From the NCBI GenBank assembly GCA_002315765.1, contig DCIE01000057.1, positions 1 to 9,601 on the forward strand: DNA of 9,601 nt, read 5' to 3'. This stretch comes from Ruminococcaceae bacterium UBA1734. Lineage in GTDB: Bacteria; Bacillota; Clostridia; Oscillospirales; Acutalibacteraceae. How positions within the stretch are numbered: position 1 is the stretch's first letter; each line of letters begins with the position of its first letter. Below, piece by piece: positions 1 through 6,228 of the stretch. The position numbers and the translations under genes are program-made. Below the pieces are notes generated by a model that was not told the DNA's origin, ran no database searches, and was given only the letters and a program-made list of their open reading frames with translations.

Positions 1-497
1 CGAGCCTCGTCTTTTGCCATTTCGTGGACTGTGTCGTGGATAGCGTCAAGGCCTAATTCCTTAGCGAGTTTTGCAAGTTCGTTCTTGCCGTATGTTGCGC
101 CGTTTTCTGCTTCAACACGAACCTTTAGGTTTTGCTTTGTGCTGTCGGTTACAACTTCGCCGAGCATTTCAGCAAACTTTGCTGCGTGTTCAGCTTCTTC
201 TAAAGCTGCCTTTTCCCAATAAAGGCCAATCTCAGGATAACCCTCTCTATGAGCTACTCTTGACATTGCAAGATACATACCAACCTCACAGCACTCACCG
301 TTGAAGTTTTCACGAAGACCGTCAATAATTCTCTGATCTACACCCTTTGCAATACCTACAACATGCTCTGTTGCCCAATTCATTTCACCGGCTTGCTCTT
401 GGAATTTTGATGCAGGTGCATGGCAAATCGGACACTCTGCAGGAGCTTCTTCGCCTTCATAAACATAACCACATACTAAACATACATACTTTTTCAT
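1..497 (-). CDS. rbr: Rubrerythrin, reverse type (N-terminal rubredoxin domain), 3' end beyond window
   Basis: This is a non-haem iron peroxidase that reduces hydrogen peroxide in the cytoplasm of anaerobes, fed by NAD(P)H-dependent electron donors. The visible 165 residues start with a rubredoxin-like domain whose Fe(SCys)4 ligands are C6-x2-C9 and C22-x2-C25. A ferritin-like diiron domain follows, with GECCEVGMYLAMSR and an EEAEHAAKF segment carrying the ExxH iron ligands. The second ligand helix (VHEMAKDEA) is cut by the window edge, so the truncation is only apparent. Having rubredoxin first, not last, is the 'reverse rubrerythrin' order known from clostridia. The ATG at 497-495 is preceded by GGAGG (506-510) at good spacing. 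The gene starts 25 bases after perR ends, so it should be the second gene of a PerR-controlled operon. Family assignment is secure. Confidence 0.95.
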   Translation of the reverse strand, partial: MKKYVCLVCGYVYEGEEAPAECPICHAPASKFQEQAGEMNWATEHVVGIAKGVDQRIIDGLRENFNGECCEVGMYLAMSRVAHREGYPEIGLYWEKAALEEAEHAAKFAEMLGEVVTDSTKQNLKVRVEAENGATYGKNELAKLAKELGLDAIHDTVHEMAKDEA

Positions 498-522
498 TAT
501 TTTTTCCTCCGAATATTAATTT

Positions 523-897
523 TTACTTCCGAGAACAGTTTTCGCATACTCCGTAAACATAATAAGCACTGCTTTCAGGACAAAAACCGCTTTCAGTAGC
601 AAGAGTTATACCATAATCATTTTCAAGAGGCAAATCAAATATCCCGTTACAATCACGACAAACCAAATGAATATGAGGCGACAAATCACCGTCAAACCTA
701 TCCGTACCGTCTCCGACAGAAAGATGAACAATCTCTCCGCTGTCTTGTAAATCAGCCAAGTTTCGATAAACGGTACCAAGGCTGATATTCGGTATTTTTT
801 TTCGCACCTCATTATAAACAGTTGAGGCACTTGGATGAGCTTTTGAATTTGCCAAAAATTCTTTTATTGCTTCTCGCTGTTTTGAATAATTCTTCAT
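523..897 (-). CDS. perR: Fur-family peroxide-responsive repressor PerR
   Basis: This is a 124-residue metal-dependent DNA-binding repressor with a winged helix (about 1-65) and a dimerisation domain (about 70-124). The regulatory metal ligands match Bacillus PerR in identity and spacing: H21, D69, H75, H77 and D88, equivalent to H37, D85, H91, H93 and D104. The Asp at the last position is typical of peroxide-sensing PerR, whereas Fur proteins usually have Glu there. Structural zinc is held by two CxxC pairs, C80/C83 and C118/C121. The recognition-helix region is SLGTVYRNL. It is on the short side for the family because the N-terminal extension is reduced. The start ATG at 897-895 is preceded by GGAGAAGG. 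It lies directly upstream of rubrerythrin, the classic clostridial target. Autoregulation is likely because a Fur/PerR box covers its -10 element. Confidence 0.93.
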   Translation of the reverse strand: MKNYSKQREAIKEFLANSKAHPSASTVYNEVRKKIPNISLGTVYRNLADLQDSGEIVHLSVGDGTDRFDGDLSPHIHLVCRDCNGIFDLPLENDYGITLATESGFCPESSAYYVYGVCENCSRK

Positions 898-912
898 ACC
901 TTCTCCAAAAAT

Positions 913-931
913 GATAATGATTACTATTATT
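913..931 (-). promoter_or_regulatory. Fur/PerR box overlapping the perR -10 element
   Basis: The sequence GATAATGATTACTATTATT matches the 19-bp Fur-box consensus (GATAATGATAATCATTATC) at 15 of 19 positions and resembles the PerR box TTATAATnATTATAA. It overlaps the -10 hexamer (929-934) and the expected transcription start near 922, so a bound PerR dimer would block perR-rbr transcription. This fits negative autoregulation relieved by peroxide. The match is visible; binding is inferred. Confidence 0.8.
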
Positions 932-956
932 ATACAACAAATATGTATTTTGTCAA
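929..956 (-). promoter_or_regulatory. perR-rbr promoter (sigma-A type)
   Basis: On the minus strand there is TTGACA (956-951), a 16-bp spacer and TATAAT (934-929), both perfect consensus hexamers. The PerR box overlaps the downstream half. It is back to back with the rex promoter. Confidence 0.85.
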
Positions 957-974
957 GATATTTCTAATTATTTC

Positions 975-1003
975 TTGACATTTTTTGCTATACAATCTAT
1001 TAT
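975..1003 (+). promoter_or_regulatory. rex promoter (sigma-A type)
   Basis: TTGACA (975-980), a 17-bp spacer and TATTAT (998-1003) predict a start near 1010, upstream of the rex ATG at 1049. It is divergent from the perR promoter; the two -35 elements lie on opposite strands of a perfect 8-bp inverted repeat (TGTCAAGA 951-958 and TCTTGACA 973-980). Confidence 0.8.
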
Positions 1004-1015
1004 ATATAGGTAATA

Positions 1016-1034
1016 TTGTTAAAAACATTAACAA
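1016..1034. promoter_or_regulatory. Putative Rex operator (palindrome)
   Basis: There is a perfect inverted repeat TTGTTAA-AAACA-TTAACAA between the predicted rex transcription start and the rex start codon. The half-sites equal those of the clostridial Rex consensus TTGTTAA-N4-TTAACAA, but the spacer is 5 bases, not 4. The position suggests autoregulation of rex by NADH/NAD+ ratio. The half-site match is seen; binding is inferred, and the extra base lowers certainty. Confidence 0.6.
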
Positions 1035-1038
1035 GTTT

Positions 1039-1043
1039 AGGTG
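1039..1043 (+). promoter_or_regulatory. rex ribosome-binding site that decides the start
   Basis: AGGTG ends five bases before the ATG at 1049. A TTG at 1016 would open the same frame 11 codons earlier, but it lies inside the palindrome, only a few bases after the predicted transcription start, with no Shine-Dalgarno sequence. The ATG is therefore the better start. Confidence 0.75.
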
Positions 1044-1048
1044 AAGTT

Positions 1049-1678
1049 ATGAGCAAAGAAAAAATTTCCAATTCTGTGATACGCAGACTACCCAGATATT
1101 ACCGTTTTTTAGATGAATTAATATCTAAAGATATTTTACGCATTTCTTCAGGAGAATTGAGTAAAAGAATGGGATTTACAGCCAGTCAAATACGCCAGGA
1201 CTTCAATTGTTTCGGAGAATTCGGTCAGCAAGGCTACGGTTATAATGTCCAAGTATTGAAAAATGAAATCGGTAAAATATTAGGACTTGAAAATCCTCAC
1301 AGTGCAATTATTATCGGAGTAGGAAATTTAGGTCGTGCCGTTGCTCAGCATATCAGTTTTGATTCTCTCGGCTTCAATCTTATAGGGTTATTTGAAAAGA
1401 AAGAAGCTTTAATCGGTCAAATTGTTAAAAATATGCCTATAAGAAGCATTGATACCATTGATGAATTTTGTCGTGAAAATCATCCCGAGGTTGCGGTCTT
1501 ATGCATTCCGAAAGAATACGCAGAAAAGATATGCAATCAATTAATAAAATTAGGCATTAAAGGTTTTTGGAATTTCAGCCATTACGATATTGCGATTTCT
1601 CACGAGAATATTATCGTGGAAAACATGCATTTCGGTGATAGTTTGATGACTCTCTCTTATAAACTTAATAATAAATAA
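1049..1678 (+). CDS. rex: Redox-sensing transcriptional repressor Rex
   Basis: This is a cytoplasmic dimeric repressor that senses the NADH/NAD+ ratio and controls fermentative, hydrogen and respiratory-type genes in Gram-positive bacteria. From the ATG at 1049 it has 209 residues, the usual family length. Residues 10-70 form the winged-helix DNA-binding domain with family motifs RRLPRYYRFL, TASQIRQDF and FGEFGQQGYGYNV. A Rossmann fold follows, with the nucleotide-binding loop GVGNLG at 90-95. The C-terminal part carries the conserved GIKGFWNFS segment and ends near LSYKL, where the swapped helix of Rex normally lies. It is monocistronic as far as can be seen: the tRNA promoter starts downstream and I see no convincing hairpin-plus-U terminator in 1679-1772. 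Its own leader carries a Rex-like palindrome, suggesting autoregulation. Confidence 0.95.
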   Translation: MSKEKISNSVIRRLPRYYRFLDELISKDILRISSGELSKRMGFTASQIRQDFNCFGEFGQQGYGYNVQVLKNEIGKILGLENPHSAIIIGVGNLGRAVAQHISFDSLGFNLIGLFEKKEALIGQIVKNMPIRSIDTIDEFCRENHPEVAVLCIPKEYAEKICNQLIKLGIKGFWNFSHYDIAISHENIIVENMHFGDSLMTLSYKLNNK

Positions 1679-1772
1679 CCGTCGTATTTCACCGCTTTTA
1701 AAATTCTCGACACTAAACTTGTGCTTTTTATCACAGCCAAACAAAAAATATCTATTTTTCGCAAAGTTTTTC

Positions 1773-1800
1773 TTGACATTTCCTTTTGTTATGTTATAAT
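1773..1800 (+). promoter_or_regulatory. Strong promoter of the tRNA-His/tRNA-Gln cluster
   Basis: TTGACA (1773-1778), a 16-bp spacer and TATAAT (1795-1800) are perfect hexamers, and TGT immediately upstream makes an extended -10. The predicted start near 1807 leaves a leader of about 8 bases before mature tRNA-His, as is common for stable RNA genes. Confidence 0.9.
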
Positions 1801-1814
1801 ATTCTTTGCGCTAT

Positions 1815-1892
1815 GGTGGATGTAGCTTAGTTGGTTAAAGCGCCGGTTTGTGGCACCGGAGACCGTGGGTTCAAGTCCCATCTTCCACCCCA
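1815..1892 (+). tRNA. tRNA-His (GTG)
   Basis: The cloverleaf folds with acceptor GTGGATG/CTTCCAC, D stem GCTT/AAGC, anticodon stem CCGGT/ACCGG with loop TTGTGGC (anticodon GTG, 1850-1852), and T stem GTGGG/CCCAT with loop TTCAAGT. The extra 5' G typical of tRNA-His is encoded (1815) opposite C73 (1889), and the CCA end is encoded (1890-1892). One oddity is that positions 6 and 67 of the acceptor stem are T and T, a mismatch. Identity is certain from the anticodon and the extra G. Confidence 0.95.
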
Positions 1893-1893
1893 T

Positions 1894-1938
1894 GTCGAGA
1901 ACCTCGACAATTTTTTGGGGTTCTCGTTTATTTTTTAG
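1894..1938 (+). terminator. Intrinsic terminator after tRNA-His, two alternative hairpins
   Basis: Two overlapping stem-loops can form. The short one pairs GTCGAG (1894-1899) with CTCGAC (1903-1908) and is followed by a run of six T. The longer one pairs 1896-1907 with 1915-1926 (12 pairs including CGAGAACC/GGTTCTCG and two G-T wobbles) and is followed by TTTATTTTTT. Both share the same upstream arm, so they are mutually exclusive. It may end the tRNA-His transcript, or partly pass polymerase to tRNA-Gln, which has no clear promoter of its own. Confidence 0.75.
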
Positions 1939-1946
1939 TTTAATAT

Positions 1947-2021
1947 TGGGGTGTCGTCAAGCGGTAAGACACAGCACTTTGACTGCTGCATTCGTAGGTT
2001 CAAATCCTGCCACCCCAGCCA
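1947..2021 (+). tRNA. tRNA-Gln (TTG)
   Basis: The cloverleaf is complete: acceptor TGGGGTG/CACCCCA, D stem GTC/GAC, anticodon stem CAGCA/TGCTG with loop CTTTGAC (anticodon TTG, 1979-1981), T stem GTAGG/CCTGC with loop TTCAAAT, discriminator G2018 and encoded CCA (2019-2021). It lies 54 bases after tRNA-His. No separate consensus promoter lies between them, so it probably depends on the tRNA-His promoter by read-through or processing. Confidence 0.95.
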
Positions 2022-2025
2022 TTAT

Positions 2026-2060
2026 ACGACAATTTCTTTTTTGGAAGTTGTCGTTATTTT
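2026..2060 (+). terminator. Intrinsic terminator after tRNA-Gln
   Basis: ACGACAATTTCT (2026-2037) pairs with GGAAGTTGTCGT (2043-2054) in a 12-pair stem including two wobbles, with a five-T loop, followed by the T-rich tail TATTTTAT. It separates the tRNA cluster from the envelope genes. A weak promoter-like pair, TTGGAA (2041-2046) and TGTAAT (2065-2070) with 18-bp spacing, overlaps it and could serve the next gene. Confidence 0.8.
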
Positions 2061-2093
2061 ATGTTGTAATTAATTTTTTCGGAGGTCATAAAT

Positions 2094-3332
2094 ATGAAAC
2101 TCTATATAGACCCGGGAACAGGAAGTATGCTTTTTGCAATACTGATAGGTGCTTTCGGTGCCGTTTATTGGTTGTTGAAAGGATTGCTTGTTAAAATCAA
2201 ATTTGCGTTTTCAAAAGATAAGGATGTTTTGATAGATAACAACATTATTCCCTTTGTCATCTTTTCCGATGATAAAAGATATTGGAATGTTTTTAAACCT
2301 ATATGCGAGGAACTAAATAATCGGGAATTTGATGTTACATATTATACTGCTTCACCTGACGACCCGGCTTTAGAATGTGATTTGAAATATTTTCATCCTA
2401 AATTTATCGGCGAAGGAAACAAAGCATTTGCAAAGCTTAATATGCTTAATGCTACCATTTTATTCTCCACTACACCCGGACTTAATGTATATCAATGGAA
2501 GCGGTCTAAAAATGTAAAATATTACATTCATACATTACATGCATGTGGTGATGTTTCCCTATATCGTATGTTTGCTTTGGACTATTATGATTCGGTTATG
2601 CTTTCGGGGGAATATCAGGTTAATCAGGTTAGAGAACTTGAAAAATTAAGAAATCTTCCCAAAAAAGAAATTGCGTTAGTAGGAATACCGTATATGGATG
2701 AAATGCTAAAGCGATTACAAGAAAGCCAAAATGAAGCCCCTATTACTTCAAGCGGTACTACCGTTTTAGTTGCTCCGTCTTGGGGCAAAAACAGCATACT
2801 GAATAAATTCGGAGAGAAATTCATTGACGCACTTTTAAAAACCGATTATAACATAATTATTCGTCCTCATCCACAGTCATTCACCTCCGAAAAAGAAATG
2901 ATGGACACGTTGATGGCTAAGTATCCTAACAACGATAAATTAACTTGGAATAGGGATAATGATAATTTCGAAGTGCTAAAGAATTCCGACATTATGATTT
3001 CGGATTTTTCCGGTGTTATTTTTGATTTTTCACTTGTTTATGACAAGCCAGTTATTTACACCGACACTTCTTTTGATAAAAGCCCTTATGATGCTGCTTG
3101 GTTGGATTCTCCGCTTTGGAATCTCGAATCTTTGCCCAAAATAGGAGAAAAGCTTACCGAAGATAATTTTGATAACTTAGCAAGTATAATAGAAAGGTGC
3201 TTATCGGATAAAAAATATTCCGAAAACAGAGAGATTGTCCGAAACGAAACATGGTGCTCTATCGGAGACGGTGCTAAAAATTCCGCAGATTATATAATCA
3301 ATAAATATGCAGAATTGACGGAGGTAAAATAA
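2094..3332 (+). CDS. CDP-glycerol glycerophosphotransferase-like (TagB/TagF family), membrane-anchored
   Basis: This 412-residue GT-B-fold transferase belongs to the family that moves glycerol-phosphate (or a similar polyol-phosphate) from a CDP donor onto teichoic-acid-type polymers at the cytoplasmic face of the membrane. Residues 1-39 form an N-terminal membrane segment opening with the distinctive YIDPGTGSMLF motif. The catalytic part shows YYIHTLHA (144-150), a YYDSVMLSGEYQ segment (164-175), VAPSWG (226-231), the RPHPQ motif (257-261) and SDFSGVIFDF (303-312), the last two being family signatures of the donor-binding half. GGAGG (2081-2085) sits 8 bases before the ATG. It is followed after one base by the YidC-phosphotransferase fusion gene, so both are surely co-transcribed. 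Donor and polymer cannot be told from sequence; ribitol- or sugar-phosphate transfer is possible. It is shorter than polymerising TagF, nearer the size of TagB primases. Confidence 0.85.
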   Translation: MKLYIDPGTGSMLFAILIGAFGAVYWLLKGLLVKIKFAFSKDKDVLIDNNIIPFVIFSDDKRYWNVFKPICEELNNREFDVTYYTASPDDPALECDLKYFHPKFIGEGNKAFAKLNMLNATILFSTTPGLNVYQWKRSKNVKYYIHTLHACGDVSLYRMFALDYYDSVMLSGEYQVNQVRELEKLRNLPKKEIALVGIPYMDEMLKRLQESQNEAPITSSGTTVLVAPSWGKNSILNKFGEKFIDALLKTDYNIIIRPHPQSFTSEKEMMDTLMAKYPNNDKLTWNRDNDNFEVLKNSDIMISDFSGVIFDFSLVYDKPVIYTDTSFDKSPYDAAWLDSPLWNLESLPKIGEKLTEDNFDNLASIIERCLSDKKYSENREIVRNETWCSIGDGAKNSADYIINKYAELTEVK

Positions 3333-3333
3333 T

Positions 3334-6105
3334 ATGTCATTTACGACAATTTTATACACATTACTCATTAAGCCTCTTCAGTTAATTTTTGAGGTGGTGT
3401 ACAGTCTTTCTTTTTATGCAATAGGAAATCACGGCATTTCAATTATACTTTTAAGCCTTGCGATTAATTTTTTAGTTCTTCCCCTATACAACCGTGCTGA
3501 TGCTATTCAAGAGGAAGAAAGACTTACCGAAGCAAAACTAAACAAGTGGGTAACGCACATCAAAAAGACCTTTAAAGGCGATGAACGAACAATGATGTTG
3601 CAAACTTATTACCGCCAAAACAACTATAACCCTCTGTATTCTCTCAGAAGTGCCGTTTCACTAATGTTGGAAATACCGTTTTTTATTGCTGCATATAATT
3701 TCCTTTCAAATTTAAGTTTGTTGAAAAATGTTCCCTTCGGCCCTATAGACGACCTTTCTAAGCCTGACGGAATTCTTACCCTATTTGGTGTATCAATTAA
3801 TATTCTTCCTTTTATTATGACCGGAATAAACCTTATTTCTTCCGCTATCTTCACCAAGGACGCACCGACAAAAACCAAAGTACAGCTTTATGTGATGGCT
3901 TTATTTTTCTTAGTCTTCCTCTACAACTCCCCTGCCGGACTTGTTTTTTATTGGTCCCTCAATAACCTTTTTTCGTTAATAAAAACAATCCTTTATAAAT
4001 TAGGCGGAAAAAATCTCCTCACCCTTTCAATATTTGCAATTCTCGGCGGTTTTTGCTTATATGCCGGTGTTTCAATGTTAATAGTCAAACAATATGTAAA
4101 AGGATTAGCCGTAGTTTTTATTTCGTTAATACTTTTTATGCCTCTAATATATGCCGAACTAAAGAACAAAAAGTTGATCCGCTTCAAAACAGATTTTCCA
4201 TCGCCTAACAAAATGATTTTTTTATCAACGGGTATATTTATCTCTGTTTTTATAGGTACCGTTATCCCTTCGCAGGTAATTAAATCATCACCGCAGGAAT
4301 TTATCGTTTTTGGAGTTTTATCAAATCCGGTATCTTATGTATTTAACACTTTGCTGTTATCTTTAGGTTTCTTTGTGATTTGGTCGGGTGTATTTTACTG
4401 GCTTTTCCCTCCAAAAGCAAAAGTAATTCTTGAGTTCGCTTTGCTATTTGCAGGTGCATTTTTTGTAGTCGATTATTTATTTTTCGGTACAGACTTAGGC
4501 GTTTTATCTTCCGATTTGATATACAACCATAGATTTAATTTTAATATCTTATTAATTCTTACCAATCTTTCGGCAATAGTGGCGGTTGGCATTGTGATAC
4601 TGGCGGTCTTTGTCCTATTAAAAAAATATATTTCAAGAATAGTATGCATTATTATTGCCGTATGCATTTGTATGTCTACAATAAACTGTGTTAATATTAA
4701 CAATTCAGTTAAGGCTGTTGCCACAAACACTTCAAACGGTTCTTCGGATGAGCCCACAATAAGTCTTAGCAAAACAAGTAAAAATGTGGTTGTCATAATA
4801 CTTGACCGTGCTATGGGCGAATATGTACCTTACATTATGAAAGAAAAGCCGGAACTGAAAGAAAAATTTTCGGGATTTACTTATTATAATAATGTAGTTT
4901 CTTTCGGAGGATATACTAATTTTGCTACCCCCGCGGTATTCGGCGGTTATGAATACACTCCTATTGAGATTAATAAAAGAAAAGGCGAATCTTTATCGAC
5001 TAAACACGATGAGGCTCTAAAGGTATTGCCGGTATTATTTGAAAAATCCGGATTTAATACTTCGGTATTTGATTTGCCCTATGCCGGAAATTATAGTTTT
5101 ATACCTGATTTATCCATATTTAACGATTATAAAAATATTTCAAAATTTAATATTTCAGGATATTTTTCAGATAAAAGCACCAACAAAAACATAGTGTCTA
5201 ACAGAAAAAGAAATTTCTTTTTCTATAGTTTAATGAAATCAAGCCCTCTATGTGTTCAATATCTGATTTATAATAGCGGAAACTACCTAAATGCCGATTT
5301 TATTTCCACATCGCAAATTGTAACAAATGAAAGTGTTGCCCGTGGAATAAACAGCAAATTTTCAGATAATTATGAAACCCTTTCAAATCTCGGAAAAATA
5401 ACAGGAATATCAAATGATAAAAAAGGCTCTTTTGTTATTATGTCCAACGATACAACCCACGAGCCAACCATTCTCCAAGCACCTGATTATGAACCCACCG
5501 ACAATGTTGATAATACCAAATACAACAAAGAAAATACTGATAGATTCATTATTAACGGCAAGAGATTATCTATGGTTGACGAAAAACAAACAGGACATTA
5601 TTGTGTTAATATTGCCGCATTTCTTCAGCTCGGAAAATGGTTTGACCAACTTAAGAGTGAAGGAGTATATGATAATACAAGAATTATCGTTGCCTCCGAT
5701 CACGGAAGAGATACAAATCAAATTAAAGATTTAGTTCTGGATAATTCAGGAGATTCCTTATCCGATCTTGAGTATTTTTATCCATTGTTAATGGTAAAGG
5801 ATTTCGGTGCAACTGAATTTACAACTTCAAGCGAGTTTATGACCACTGCCGATATTGCAACCCTCGCTACCGACAAGGTTATTAATTCTCCGAAAAATCC
5901 GTTTACCGGAAAAGAAATTAACAATAAAGAAAAGTATTCCCACGACCAATATATTTTGGCATCGGAAAAATATGATGTAAATGTAAATAACGGCAATCAA
6001 TTTATGGCGGACCGTTGGTACTCGGTAAGTAAATCCATTTGGGATAAAAATAACTGGAAAAAAGTTGCCGATTATAAGGTTTTGGATGACTATGTTAAGA
6101 ATTAA
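3334..6105 (+). CDS. YidC/Oxa1-like insertase core fused to extracellular AlkP-superfamily (sulfatase/LTA-synthase type) domain
   Basis: This 923-residue protein joins two families. Residues 9-222 match the YidC core in order: external amphipathic helix, TM segment ILLSLAINFLVLPL, charged cytoplasmic hairpin (55-98), NPLYSLRSAVSLMLEIPFFIA (helix 104-126), helix 147-172, and the SPAGLVFYWSLNNL pair (184-221). No signal or lipoprotein peptide precedes it, and the conserved groove Arg is Asn45. Seven more membrane helices follow (about 228-452), with positive loops at 276-293, 359-364 and 430-435 on the inside. That places residues 455-923 outside. The outer domain has AlkP-superfamily metal and nucleophile positions D491 (VVIILD), T528 (YTNFATPAVFGG), H709 and D789-H790 (VASDHG), spaced much as in LtaS and phosphoethanolamine transferases. 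GGAGG (3320-3324) lies inside the end of the upstream gene. The product is probably a surface-polymer phosphotransferase or hydrolase with a repurposed insertase domain; substrate unknown. Confidence 0.88.
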   Translation: MSFTTILYTLLIKPLQLIFEVVYSLSFYAIGNHGISIILLSLAINFLVLPLYNRADAIQEEERLTEAKLNKWVTHIKKTFKGDERTMMLQTYYRQNNYNPLYSLRSAVSLMLEIPFFIAAYNFLSNLSLLKNVPFGPIDDLSKPDGILTLFGVSINILPFIMTGINLISSAIFTKDAPTKTKVQLYVMALFFLVFLYNSPAGLVFYWSLNNLFSLIKTILYKLGGKNLLTLSIFAILGGFCLYAGVSMLIVKQYVKGLAVVFISLILFMPLIYAELKNKKLIRFKTDFPSPNKMIFLSTGIFISVFIGTVIPSQVIKSSPQEFIVFGVLSNPVSYVFNTLLLSLGFFVIWSGVFYWLFPPKAKVILEFALLFAGAFFVVDYLFFGTDLGVLSSDLIYNHRFNFNILLILTNLSAIVAVGIVILAVFVLLKKYISRIVCIIIAVCICMSTINCVNINNSVKAVATNTSNGSSDEPTISLSKTSKNVVVIILDRAMGEYVPYIMKEKPELKEKFSGFTYYNNVVSFGGYTNFATPAVFGGYEYTPIEINKRKGESLSTKHDEALKVLPVLFEKSGFNTSVFDLPYAGNYSFIPDLSIFNDYKNISKFNISGYFSDKSTNKNIVSNRKRNFFFYSLMKSSPLCVQYLIYNSGNYLNADFISTSQIVTNESVARGINSKFSDNYETLSNLGKITGISNDKKGSFVIMSNDTTHEPTILQAPDYEPTDNVDNTKYNKENTDRFIINGKRLSMVDEKQTGHYCVNIAAFLQLGKWFDQLKSEGVYDNTRIIVASDHGRDTNQIKDLVLDNSGDSLSDLEYFYPLLMVKDFGATEFTTSSEFMTTADIATLATDKVINSPKNPFTGKEINNKEKYSHDQYILASEKYDVNVNNGNQFMADRWYSVSKSIWDKNNWKKVADYKVLDDYVKN

Positions 6106-6115
6106 GTAATATCGC

Positions 6116-6144
6116 TTGATTTTGCATATATGTTATGATACAAT
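6116..6144 (+). promoter_or_regulatory. Candidate promoter for the surface-protein gene
   Basis: TTGATT (6116-6121), a 17-bp spacer and TACAAT (6139-6144) with TGA directly before it (an extended -10) predict a start near 6151. That would give a leader of about 100 bases containing two hairpins before the ATG at 6251. The match is visible; activity is inferred. Confidence 0.6.
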
Positions 6145-6156
6145 TGGTTTGTTAAT

Positions 6157-6198
6157 ATGTGTGCTGTTGTTGACTGCAAACATATAGCACACATTTTT
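6157..6198 (+). terminator. Terminator-like hairpin between the envelope operon and the surface-protein gene
   Basis: ATGTGTGCT (6157-6165) pairs perfectly with AGCACACAT (6186-6194) around a 20-base loop, followed by four T and then ACTGTTTT. It most simply ends the 2094-6105 operon. Because it lies downstream of the candidate promoter at 6116-6144, it could also act as an attenuator or 5'-end stabilising hairpin for the next gene. Confidence 0.6.
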
Positions 6199-6202
6199 AC
6201 TG

Positions 6203-6228
6203 TTTTACAACATATTATTGTTGTAAAA
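6203..6228. promoter_or_regulatory. Leader stem-loop just upstream of the surface-protein ribosome site
   Basis: TTTTACAACA (6203-6212) pairs with TGTTGTAAAA (6219-6228), 10 perfect pairs around a 6-base loop. It ends 10 bases before AGGAGG (6239-6244). It could be an operator dyad or an mRNA structure affecting stability or translation; no T run follows on the plus strand, so it is not a rightward terminator. Confidence 0.55.

Noticed and set aside
951..980. Perfect 8-bp inverted repeat TGTCAAGA/TCTTGACA between perR and rex as a shared operator
   Set aside because: Each arm is simply a consensus -35 element, and the unrelated tRNA-His promoter carries the same TCTTGACA, so two strong divergent promoters explain it.
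1679..1772. rex terminator
   Set aside because: Only a weak CAC/GTG pairing around 1713-1725 was found, without a stable stem, so I left it out.
2041..2070. Promoter TTGGAA-18-TGTAAT for the transferase operon
   Set aside because: Both hexamers deviate from consensus and overlap a terminator; mentioned only as a possibility in the terminator entry.
1850..2194. Open frame of 114 codons on the plus strand
   Set aside because: It runs through both tRNA genes and into the start of the transferase gene in another frame, so it is a chance reading frame.
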